A stretch of 14,580 nucleotides of DNA, taken from assembly GCA_009995705.1 (NCBI GenBank), contig JAADBR010000113.1, forward strand, positions 1 through 14,580. The letters run 5' to 3'. Each line of letters begins with the position of its first letter. Position 1 is the stretch's first letter. Both the position numbers and the translations under genes were made by a program. Positions 5,176 to 10,949 of the stretch are shown piece after piece. The stretch comes from Microcystis aeruginosa W13-11 (GTDB lineage Bacteria; Cyanobacteriota; Cyanobacteriia; Cyanobacteriales; Microcystaceae). Below the pieces are notes generated by a model. That model searched no databases. It was not told where the DNA came from and worked only from the letters and a program-made list of their open reading frames with translations.

Positions 5176-7260
5176 TCAGGTGCTTAGGTTTGCTAATTGT
5201 TCCTGAATATTAGCTTGAGTAGAGAGTTTTTCGGATTTTTCCCATAGAGCGTTAAAGAGACTTTTATCTGTCTCGACAACTCTTGTTTGATAGGAAATAT
5301 AACCTGTTTCTGTTTGACCATTCATAATTCTTCTCGCTGTAAAAGAATTTCTTGGCACAGATAAGTTTTCGCTAATCAATAGGTTGGTATTATCCCAACA
5401 ATAGCCTTCAACATTTTTGGCTTTTTCATGACAAATACAAGCAACTTCTATGCCAGAGTTAAGTTGTTCCTGAATCACTTGTAAATGCTTTGGAGTAGGA
5501 ACTTCAGGGAGAATAAAGACTCGTTGAATAGAAATCTCCCTTTTTATTAGTTCTTGGTTAACTTCCCAGAATTTTTGACCAAGAGGATTATCCCACCAGA
5601 TGGAATCTGTCATGGAGTGAATAGCCAAGATTCGAGATTGACTTTTAGGATCAATGTGTTTGAGTAGTTGAGCAACCTTTTCTAAACGGGATTCGCCAAT
5701 AATTTCCATTGTAATTTCAGGCATAATTGTGTTGGTCAAAATTGTGCCATCAAGGAGGGTTAGATTATTTTCATCTAATTTAACATTGGTCAAATTGGCA
5801 TGACTTAAATCGGCTCCTGTTAAATCAGCATTAGTTAAATTAACCCCCGAAAGATTAGCCTTACTGAAGTTACATCCCATCAATTTTGCATCGGAAAGAT
5901 TGGCCTCACCATCCATTAAATTGACTTGGCTGAAATTCAGTCCTCGAAAATCTCGTTCGCCAATTTTGTACAAATATGTCAATTCTTTTGTGCTATGAAT
6001 ATCGGGGTGATATTCCTTGGGTGCATAAACGGCAATCATCGCTTTGACGTAGGCGAAAAAATAAGCCTTGAGAATATTTTCATGGGTGTGGATAGTAATC
6101 ACTTCTTTCCCATCATACTCAACCACCGCCTTGACAGTTGTGGCTCCTTGTTTACCCGATGTCAAGTTAGCCACATAGATAGATTTAAGGTGATGTTTAA
6201 TTTCAACTAAATGAGCTAGAGCCTCATCAAAAGCAGTAAAAAGTGCATCTACTGGACTTTTTTTAAAGGCCGATTCAGTGTAACGCTCTTGGGTTTTTGT
6301 ATTACATAAGATAACTGTCGCAGAAGTTAAATTGTTATTAGCACAAAGAATTTCAAAGTTCTCAATTTTCCAGCCTTGAAAAAGCAAAAGATTATCTTCA
6401 AAGAATAAGTTTTGTTGAGGCTCGTTTTCTAAAAGCTGATTGAGTTTTACTTTCTCATGTTCCATGGCAGCTTTACCGAGATTTTTGAGAGTTCTTTCGA
6501 TAGATGCCGGCGAGGTATCTTCCCCTAAAAACTGTAAGAATAAGGAAGGGGAACCCACAAAAGGATATCCACTGGCAATGAATTCTCGATCTCTGATGGT
6601 GATAATACCTGCTAGGCTATACTTTCTGGCAATCTCAACTTGAATTGCCGTTTTTAAGTTAACGTTGGGATATTTTTCTAGGTCAATGTCTTTCAAGTTA
6701 ACTTGACCGACGTTAATTTTACTCAGAAGTTCAATGATCGAACGATTGGCATATTCTTGAGATTTCAGATTTTTGATACTATGCCAAATTTGTATTAATC
6801 CCATTTCGCGGATGTAAGGATTAATTTTTACCTCTAAAACAAGTCCCATAAGCCTAGTAGCTTCACCGTTAAGAGTCGTTTGATTTCGTAATAAAAACTC
6901 TTCAATTAGATCAGGATCAATTAATACTTTCGGAGCTTGAGAATTGTTATCTTTTGATTGGAATACCTCTAAGTTATCCAGGAAAAAATCAATATTTGTA
7001 CTAGGATGAGTAGTTACCTTATGCAGACTAAGCTTGATTTCGTACTGCACAAAATCATCGGATTCGTTTTCCAGATTATTTCTCAAATCCCAAAGTGTTT
7101 TAATCACTTGAGGATCAGGATATTCTCCCAATTTCCTTATGATTTCAGCACGGTGATCGCTGTCCTGTTTATTGTCTAGTTGAGCTAACAACCCATTAAT
7201 AATGTCAGCACGGCAACTGGCGGATGTTGTTACCTCACACAATAACTTTGTGTTTTCCAT
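5176..7260 (-). CDS. Mosaic protein: LeuA-dimer-like domain, pentapeptide repeats, alpha/beta C-domain
   Basis: A 694-aa, apparently soluble protein with no signal peptide or membrane helix. Residues about 10-95 are helical and HEAT-like (NGLLAQLDNKQ, RKLGEYPDPQVIKTLWDLRN). Residues about 100-300 are helical and unrecognised. Residues about 302-412 resemble the regulatory domain of alpha-isopropylmalate synthase (SPVDALFTAFDEALAH, YDGKEVITIHTHENILKAYF). Residues about 437-496 are pentapeptide repeats (ANLSDAKLMGCNFSKANLSG, NADLTGADLSHANL). Residues about 520-676 form an alpha/beta domain (RILAIHSMTDSIWW, KREISIQRVFIL) reminiscent of PLD-like regulator domains, without an HKD motif. The catalytic TIM barrel of LeuA is absent, so this is not a leucine-pathway enzyme. 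The start is the ATG at 7258-7260, set by AAGGAG twelve bases upstream; an open GTG at 7302 has no such site. It lies 41 nt after the 137-aa gene, probably in one operon. Confidence 0.8.
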   Translation of the reverse strand: MENTKLLCEVTTSASCRADIINGLLAQLDNKQDSDHRAEIIRKLGEYPDPQVIKTLWDLRNNLENESDDFVQYEIKLSLHKVTTHPSTNIDFFLDNLEVFQSKDNNSQAPKVLIDPDLIEEFLLRNQTTLNGEATRLMGLVLEVKINPYIREMGLIQIWHSIKNLKSQEYANRSIIELLSKINVGQVNLKDIDLEKYPNVNLKTAIQVEIARKYSLAGIITIRDREFIASGYPFVGSPSLFLQFLGEDTSPASIERTLKNLGKAAMEHEKVKLNQLLENEPQQNLFFEDNLLLFQGWKIENFEILCANNNLTSATVILCNTKTQERYTESAFKKSPVDALFTAFDEALAHLVEIKHHLKSIYVANLTSGKQGATTVKAVVEYDGKEVITIHTHENILKAYFFAYVKAMIAVYAPKEYHPDIHSTKELTYLYKIGERDFRGLNFSQVNLMDGEANLSDAKLMGCNFSKANLSGVNLTNADLTGADLSHANLTNVKLDENNLTLLDGTILTNTIMPEITMEIIGESRLEKVAQLLKHIDPKSQSRILAIHSMTDSIWWDNPLGQKFWEVNQELIKREISIQRVFILPEVPTPKHLQVIQEQLNSGIEVACICHEKAKNVEGYCWDNTNLLISENLSVPRNSFTARRIMNGQTETGYISYQTRVVETDKSLFNALWEKSEKLSTQANIQEQLANLST

Positions 7261-7272
7261 TTTTAAATTAAT

Positions 7273-7278
7273 CTCCTT
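7273..7278 (-). promoter_or_regulatory. Shine-Dalgarno site that fixes the 694-aa gene start
   Basis: AAGGAG on the minus strand, 12 bases before the ATG at 7258-7260. It favours this start over the in-frame GTG (7302) and ATG (7296) upstream. Confidence 0.65.
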
Positions 7279-7301
7279 GATTGGTGGTCTTCTCATCCGC
7301 A

Positions 7302-7715
7302 CTAATTGTGTCTGACAGTAAAAGGCTGCTCTAATTGAGAATTTTCAGCGTAGCGTGTTGGCAAAACTTTCACTAATTCATCGTCATTAATGTCAACAAG
7401 ATAGCCCTTTTTAAAAAGAATCCTTCTTAGGGAAGTAATTCCCAGACGATCACTGTCATCTAACTCAAGGTAAAGTTTAAGATTGGCTCCTAGATATTTG
7501 TTGAAATCTGAGTTTAGATTTTTGCCGCTACTATGATTGAACATTTCAGCCAGGTCATCCGCAGAAAAAAGACCTGTAGCTGCCAGATAAAATATCTCCT
7601 TATATTTATCAGATAGGGGTTCGATTTCTTTCAATAAAGCCTCTAGCTTGGGTATATCCAAACCACAGTTTCTTGCCTGCTTTTGGGCATCACATAGTGA
7701 TGGGGGAGTTAGCAT
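7302..7715 (-). CDS. Unknown 137-aa helical protein, first gene of the operon
   Basis: I do not recognise this 137-aa protein. It begins MLTPPSLCDAQKQARNCGLD and is rich in predicted helix: IPKLEALLKEIEPLSDKYKE, ATGLFSADDLAEMFNH, LGANLKLYLELDDSDRLGIT, SLRRILFKKGYLVD. There is no signal peptide, membrane segment or cysteine cluster. Its size and acidic helical make-up would suit an adaptor or small regulatory partner of the 694-aa protein, whose start is 41 nt downstream, but that is inference. The stop is TAG (7302-7304). The ATG at 7713-7715 is the natural start, though no strong ribosome site precedes it. Three AACAATTGTT-type palindromes lie 17-75 bp upstream, so the operon is probably controlled there. 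Confidence 0.75.
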   Translation of the reverse strand: MLTPPSLCDAQKQARNCGLDIPKLEALLKEIEPLSDKYKEIFYLAATGLFSADDLAEMFNHSSGKNLNSDFNKYLGANLKLYLELDDSDRLGITSLRRILFKKGYLVDINDDELVKVLPTRYAENSQLEQPFTVRHN

Positions 7716-7731
7716 ATTTTGAAATGGAGTA

Positions 7732-7790
7732 CCAACAATTATTGTTTAATGATAGCAACAATTGTTGGTTTAACTTGGCAACAATTGTTG
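7732..7790. promoter_or_regulatory. Three AACAATTGTT-type palindromes (sites A, B, C)
   Basis: Site A is AACAATTATTGTT (7734-7746). Sites B (7756-7767) and C (7779-7790) are both the perfect palindrome CAACAATTGTTG and are set 23 bp apart, about two helical turns. Each of B and C is preceded by G and followed by GTT. They lie just upstream of the minus-strand operon and look like binding sites for a dimeric regulator. No convincing -10/-35 pair was found for that operon. Site C runs into TTGACA (7792-7797), but no -10 follows at the right distance. Confidence 0.6.
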
Positions 7791-7875
7791 GTTGACATCT
7801 TGTCTCTATTCCCAAAGCAAGCACCCAGTTGGGAAACCAACCCGTACCAAGATTTGGGGTTTTGCAATAACCAAC

Positions 7876-8054
7876 TAGGAGTTACGCACTGTACAAATTC
7901 ACCATGATGTGTATGAACGGAAATCCCTTGTTTCAGACTTTTGGCGATTAACTTCTGATCGATAGCGATCGCTCAAAAGTCATCAAAAAATCACGTTAAA
8001 ATGCCCGAAATCCTTACTGCATATTTGGTCGATCCTGTCAATGCGTAAGTACTA
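7876..8054. mobile_element. 179-bp MITE with 17-bp imperfect ends and 5-bp target duplication
   Basis: The left end TAGGAGTTACGCACTGT (7876-7892) and the right end, read inward on the other strand as TAGTACTTACGCATTGA (8054 back to 8038), match at 13 of 17 positions. CCAAC occurs immediately outside both ends (7871-7875 and 8055-8059), a target-site duplication. The interior has no transposase. It contains a hairpin with arms GACTTTTG (7936-7943) and CAAAAGTC (7974-7981) around a HIP1 site. The TAGGA-TTACGCA end type is familiar from cyanobacterial insertion sequences. The insertion separates palindromes A-C from palindrome D. Confidence 0.7.
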
Positions 8055-8071
8055 CCAACAATAATTGTTGG
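8055..8071. promoter_or_regulatory. 17-bp palindrome, site D, at the toxin-antitoxin promoter
   Basis: CCAACAATAATTGTTGG is a perfect palindrome around base 8063. It is the same motif as sites A-C upstream. It ends one base before the -35 box at 8072 and is well placed as an operator for the three-gene operon. Xre-type antitoxins usually repress their own operon through such palindromes (family knowledge). Confidence 0.6.
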
Positions 8072-8100
8072 TTGATTTCTCTTTTGGTTTATTTGATAAT
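8072..8100 (+). promoter_or_regulatory. Sigma-70-type promoter for the RES-Xre operon
   Basis: The -35 TTGATT (8072-8077) and -10 GATAAT (8095-8100) are separated by 17 bp. Transcription would start near 8107, leaving a leader of roughly 20 nt before the ATG at 8129. This argues against the upstream in-frame TTG at 8072 as a start codon. Confidence 0.6.
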
Positions 8101-8128
8101 CTTGATCAAGTTAGCTGCCACCTTAGCC

Positions 8129-8365
8129 ATGAAAGCACTTAGCCACAAAACAGAAGATTTGAGGATCGTCGATGTCTCATCCGATTACCCCGATCAATGG
8201 GTGGTCGTAGAGATCACTGGGTGCGACAAATATGGCTGGCCAGAGAAAGGTAAGGTTATTGGGTATTCAGACAATAAACGTAAGCTTATACAAGAAACTA
8301 AACATTTGAAGGGAGACTTGTATTTGTTTTATACAGGCCTTGTTGACGGTGGTAGGGTTGCTTAA
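8129..8365 (+). CDS. Unknown 78-aa protein leading the toxin-antitoxin operon
   Basis: A 78-aa protein of unknown function, MKALSHKTEDLRIVDVSSDY and onward. The core PDQWVVVEITG, GKVIGYSDNKRKLIQE, LYLFYTG looks like a short mixed alpha/beta fold. The pattern W-V-V-(x)n-G-V-(x)n-L (an edge strand with WVVV, then G-VIGYS, then a helix) is loosely similar to DUF5678-type small proteins found in toxin-antitoxin settings; this is a weak resemblance. The ATG at 8129 is chosen because the promoter at 8072-8100 lies upstream of it. The longer frame from TTG 8072 would add a hydrophobic N-terminus encoded by the promoter itself. No clear Shine-Dalgarno site. Only two bases separate its stop from the antitoxin start, so all three genes are one unit. 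Confidence 0.7.
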   Translation: MKALSHKTEDLRIVDVSSDYPDQWVVVEITGCDKYGWPEKGKVIGYSDNKRKLIQETKHLKGDLYLFYTGLVDGGRVA

Positions 8366-8367
8366 AA

Positions 8368-8808
8368 ATGTTAGAATCTATACAAAAAACACAATCTCCT
8401 TTAGCTTTGGCCCCTCCGTTGGCAGCTGCCATTAAACGAGGCGAAGACGCGAAGAAGCGGTTCCTATCTCAGCAAGGAGGAACCTTAACCAGCAGCGAGG
8501 TTTGTGGTGTTTTAGCCTGTAGTTCTTTGGAATTAGAAACTATGAGGCTCAATCATCGAGTCTTAGGTTTATCTGTCAACGAGGAATTGGTTTATCCTGC
8601 TTGGCAATTTATTGATGGCAAAGTTTTGTTAGGTTTAGACCAAGTGTTAGCCGTCCTAAAAGAAGACGGTGCTTGGACACAAATGCTCTTTCTGCTCACG
8701 GGTGATATTCGCTTAGACGGAGCAACCCCGCTAGAAAAACTCCAAAAGGGAGAAATCGAGCCAGTGGTTTGGGCCGCTAAGTGCTACGGGAGTCATAGCG
8801 CGGCGTAA
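8368..8808 (+). CDS. Xre/MbcA/ParS-like antitoxin of a RES toxin
   Basis: A 146-aa protein. Residues about 38-65 (GTLTSSEVCGVLACSSLELE) read as a degenerate helix-turn-helix, followed by NEELVYPAWQFIDGKVLLGL (71-90), a strand-rich segment common in this family. The C-terminal part, MLFLLTGDIRLDGATPLEKL to EPVVWAA (106-137), matches the MbcA/ParS/Xre toxin-binding domain (DUF2384: L---RLDG-TPLE-L--G). The expected role is to bind and neutralise the RES toxin encoded next and to repress the operon. The stop TAA (8806-8808) shares one base with the toxin ATG, so translation is coupled. The palindrome at 8055-8071 is the likely operator. It is longer at the N-terminus than minimal antitoxins. Confidence 0.85.
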   Translation: MLESIQKTQSPLALAPPLAAAIKRGEDAKKRFLSQQGGTLTSSEVCGVLACSSLELETMRLNHRVLGLSVNEELVYPAWQFIDGKVLLGLDQVLAVLKEDGAWTQMLFLLTGDIRLDGATPLEKLQKGEIEPVVWAAKCYGSHSAA

Positions 8809-9398
8809 TGGGTTTGCCTCCTTTTCCCCTCCCACCAGACGATTTTAGTCAGCGTCAATTGCCCGTCATTGAAACCCCAGGCCCCTGGCTAAGATTAAAT
8901 AGGACCGGACACCTTTCTAGTCTTCATTTTGACCGCAGTGGTAGCGGTCGTTTCGATGGACTCAATCAGGGCTATGGGCTTCTCTATGTGGGTGATGAGT
9001 ACAGTACCTTTATTGAATGTTTTGGCCGAACATTTGACGGAGCCGTAACCGTTACAGCCCTAAGAAATAGAAATCTTTTTAGAATTAGAAGCGATCGCGC
9101 TTTACTGTTGGCCGACTTAACGGGGCCAGCCCTTGTTCGTATAGGAATAGATGCCCGCATCTCTTCCGGTGATTATGAATATTGTCGGACTTGGGGGCGG
9201 GCAATTTGGGGACATCCCCAAGGAGTAGATGGGATTAGATACCGTTCTCGTCATGATGATAGTGTCTATTCCGTTGGGCTTTTTGATCGGGTTAGAAACC
9301 ATTTGCAAGAAGACAACTTAGGTAATTTATATGATGATAATCCATCCTGTTTAGATAAAATTTTGGAGCATTATGATTATGCTCTTCTTCAAGAATAA
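8808..9398 (+). CDS. RES-domain toxin, predicted NAD+-degrading enzyme
   Basis: A 196-aa RES-domain protein. Characterised RES toxins (MbcT of M. tuberculosis, a NAD+ phosphorylase; RES of P. putida, which lowers NAD+) break down NAD+ in the cytoplasm. Visible family elements are WLRLNR (R29 or R32 as the conserved Arg), SGRFDG (46-51), YGLLYVGDEYSTFIECF (56-72) with E70 as the conserved Glu, and DGIRYRSR (141-148) with S147 as the probable conserved Ser. All three residue types that name the domain are therefore present, and the toxin looks intact. The start at 8808 overlaps the antitoxin stop. It is the last gene of the operon. The gene downstream in the same direction begins NAD+ biosynthesis. 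Residue roles are assigned by family analogy. Confidence 0.88.
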   Translation: MGLPPFPLPPDDFSQRQLPVIETPGPWLRLNRTGHLSSLHFDRSGSGRFDGLNQGYGLLYVGDEYSTFIECFGRTFDGAVTVTALRNRNLFRIRSDRALLLADLTGPALVRIGIDARISSGDYEYCRTWGRAIWGHPQGVDGIRYRSRHDDSVYSVGLFDRVRNHLQEDNLGNLYDDNPSCLDKILEHYDYALLQE

Positions 9399-9500
9399 GT
9401 ATCTTTTTGCAATTAGACGCAATCTCCCCTATTCAGAACGGCCAAGTGTTAGGGAATTTTCTGTTAAGTTAATAGCAGCCCACTCGTCGCAAAACTTCGC

Positions 9501-9541
9501 TGATCAGTGATCACTGATCACTGATCACTGATCACTGATCC
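9501..9541. repeat. Heptamer tandem repeat (TGATCAC)n
   Basis: One TGATCAG, four exact TGATCAC and a final partial TGATC give about six units. TGATCA is self-complementary, so each unit can pair with any other. It lies between the RES operon and the nadD promoter, ending three bases before the -35. Such heptamer STRRs are known from cyanobacteria. The preceding stretch, 9399-9500, contains nothing else I can name. Confidence 0.9.
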
Positions 9542-9543
9542 TC

Positions 9544-9573
9544 TTGCCCTATTTTGGTAAAATCAACTATAAT
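9544..9573 (+). promoter_or_regulatory. Promoter of the nadD-nrtR-nadE operon
   Basis: TTGCCC (9544-9549) and a perfect TATAAT (9568-9573) with an 18-bp spacer; transcription would start near 9580. It gives the NAD genes their own promoter, independent of the RES-Xre operon upstream. Confidence 0.7.
9551..9563. promoter_or_regulatory. Palindrome inside the nadD promoter, possible NrtR operator
   Basis: ATTTTGGTAAAAT has perfect 5-bp arms around GGT and fills the spacer between -35 and -10. NrtR is encoded in this operon and such regulators act by steric block, so this is the best-placed operator candidate. The site consensus for this lineage could not be checked. Confidence 0.3.
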
Positions 9574-9645
9574 GGGGAGAAGTTAATTTTTGCCAAGCTT
9601 GAGCAGACTTAAACTAATCCCTTAGTGAGCAAGCAATTGAATCCT

Positions 9646-10212
9646 ATGCTTAAAATTGCCCTTTTTGGAACCAGTGCCGATCCTCCTACTGCCGGTCATC
9701 AAGCCATACTAAAATGGTTATCGGAACAGTACGATATCGTTGCGGTTTGGGCCGCCGATAATCCCTTTAAAAATCATCAAACCAGTCTCGAACATCGTCT
9801 GAGGATGTTAAATTTGCTCATCGAGGATATTCAACCCCCAAGGGATAATATACAACTGCGACGAGAATTGAGCGATCAACGTAGCTTAATTAGTGTGGAA
9901 AAAGCGCAAGCAATTTGGGGAAAACAGGAGGAATATACTCTAGTCATTGGTTCCGATTTAGCCGGACAAATTAGGCACTGGTATCGCAGCCGAGAATTAC
10001 TAGAAAAAGTCAAAATTCTCGTGATTCCTCGTCCAGGCTATCCTATTAATCAAGATGATATTGAACAACTGCAAAAGTTAGGAGGTGATTGTCTGATTGC
10101 CGATGTATTTGCTCCGGCTGTATCCTCAACAGATTATCGAGAAAAAGGCGATAAACAGGCTGTTCCCGCACCGATTAAGGATTATATCGAAGGTCAAAAA
10201 CTTTACGCATGA
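9646..10212 (+). CDS. nadD: Nicotinate-nucleotide adenylyltransferase
   Basis: A 188-aa cytoplasmic enzyme that transfers AMP from ATP to nicotinate mononucleotide, giving deamido-NAD+. The nucleotidyltransferase signature is ALFGTSADPPTAGH (5-18 from this start; family GGTFDPIHxGH, so the first G-T-F-D is varied to G-T-S-A-D). The mid-domain YTLVIGSDLAGQIRHWYRSR and the C-terminal SSTDYREKG (family ISST-IR) follow as expected. The ATG at 9646 sits the usual six or seven residues before the motif. An in-frame GTG at 9625 would add seven residues, and neither start has a strong ribosome site. It is the first gene of an operon: its TGA overlaps the ATG of nrtR (ATGA). An NMN-type adenylyltransferase is a less likely alternative, given the NadE partner. 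Confidence 0.88.
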   Translation: MLKIALFGTSADPPTAGHQAILKWLSEQYDIVAVWAADNPFKNHQTSLEHRLRMLNLLIEDIQPPRDNIQLRRELSDQRSLISVEKAQAIWGKQEEYTLVIGSDLAGQIRHWYRSRELLEKVKILVIPRPGYPINQDDIEQLQKLGGDCLIADVFAPAVSSTDYREKGDKQAVPAPIKDYIEGQKLYA

Positions 10213-10937
10213 AGCTGCCAAAGACCCTAGCTAATAAATCTCTAGCTGATTTTAAAGTCGGAGTTGATAACGTGATCTTTTCCGTTGATACCCAATTAAA
10301 TCGGCTGCTAGTGCTTCTGATTAAAAGACGGGAAGAACCCTTTAGTAATTACTGGAGTTTACCCGGTACTTTAGTGAGAAATGGGGAATCACTGGAAACG
10401 GCAGCCTATCGAATTTTAGCCGAGAAAATTAGCGTCAATAATCTCTATCTAGAACAGTTATATACTTTTGGCAGTCCAGAGGGAGATTTCCCGGCAGCGG
10501 CCGAGAGTTTTGGGAAACGTTATCTATCGGTAAGTTACTTCGCTTTAGTGCGGTTTGAAGAAGCAAAATTAATCACTGAACGGGATTATAATATCACTTG
10601 GTATATGATTGATAAAGTGCCAGATTTAGCCTTTAATCACGGTCAAATTTTAGCTTATGGCTGGCGAAGATTACGCAATAAAGTAGAATATAGTCCCGTC
10701 GCTTTTGAGGTTTTACCAGAATTATTTACTTTAAATGATCTTTATCAATTTTATGAGACAATTTTAGGTAAAAATTTTAGTGATTATTCTAACTTCAGAA
10801 ATCGGCTATTGAAATTAGGATTTCTCAAAGATATGGGTTTAAAAGTCTCTCGTGGTGCCGGTCGTCCGGCTAGTTTATATCGCTTTGATGAAGAAGCTTT
10901 TGCTCCCTTTAAAGAGCAACCGTTAGTTTTTGTTTAA
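10209..10937 (+). CDS. nrtR: NrtR-type Nudix-related regulator of NAD metabolism
   Basis: A 242-aa protein with an N-terminal Nudix-like domain (about 15-150) and a C-terminal winged helix (about 170-235). NrtR regulators sense ADP-ribose or related nucleotides and repress NAD genes. The Nudix box region is GTLVRNGESLETAAYRILAE (53-72). Against GX5EX7REUXEEXGU, E60, R68, L70 and E72 are kept, but the first G is T54, the E after R is I69, the second E of EE is K73 and the final G is S75. Catalysis is therefore unlikely. The C-terminal VSRGAGRPASLYRF (213-226) is the wing motif typical of NrtR. It overlaps nadD by four bases and precedes nadE by 12. In Synechocystis, as I recall, nrtR (slr1690) also adjoins nadE (slr1691). 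Confidence 0.87.
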   Translation: MKLPKTLANKSLADFKVGVDNVIFSVDTQLNRLLVLLIKRREEPFSNYWSLPGTLVRNGESLETAAYRILAEKISVNNLYLEQLYTFGSPEGDFPAAAESFGKRYLSVSYFALVRFEEAKLITERDYNITWYMIDKVPDLAFNHGQILAYGWRRLRNKVEYSPVAFEVLPELFTLNDLYQFYETILGKNFSDYSNFRNRLLKLGFLKDMGLKVSRGAGRPASLYRFDEEAFAPFKEQPLVFV

Positions 10938-10949
10938 ATAGGAAAAAAT

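Noticed and set aside
7261..7302. Longer 708-aa form of the mosaic protein starting at GTG 7302
   Set aside because: The AAGGAG site at 7273-7278 lies inside that extension and points to the ATG at 7258-7260. The GTG would also overlap the upstream gene's stop with no ribosome site of its own.
7792..7797. Perfect -35 TTGACA after palindrome C
   Set aside because: No -10 sequence occurs at 16-18 bp and no gene follows on the plus strand before the MITE.
7719..7907. 62-codon plus-strand ORF
   Set aside because: It starts at a TTG, runs through palindromes A-C and into the MITE left end, and has no recognisable protein features.
8001..8048. Short ORF MPEILTAYLVDPVNA that looks like the start of a real protein
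   Set aside because: It lies entirely inside the 179-bp MITE and its stop is within the element's terminal repeat, so it is not a truncated host gene.
9501..9541. Possible CRISPR-like array
   Set aside because: The units are contiguous heptamers with no spacers; the same holds for 12619-12745.
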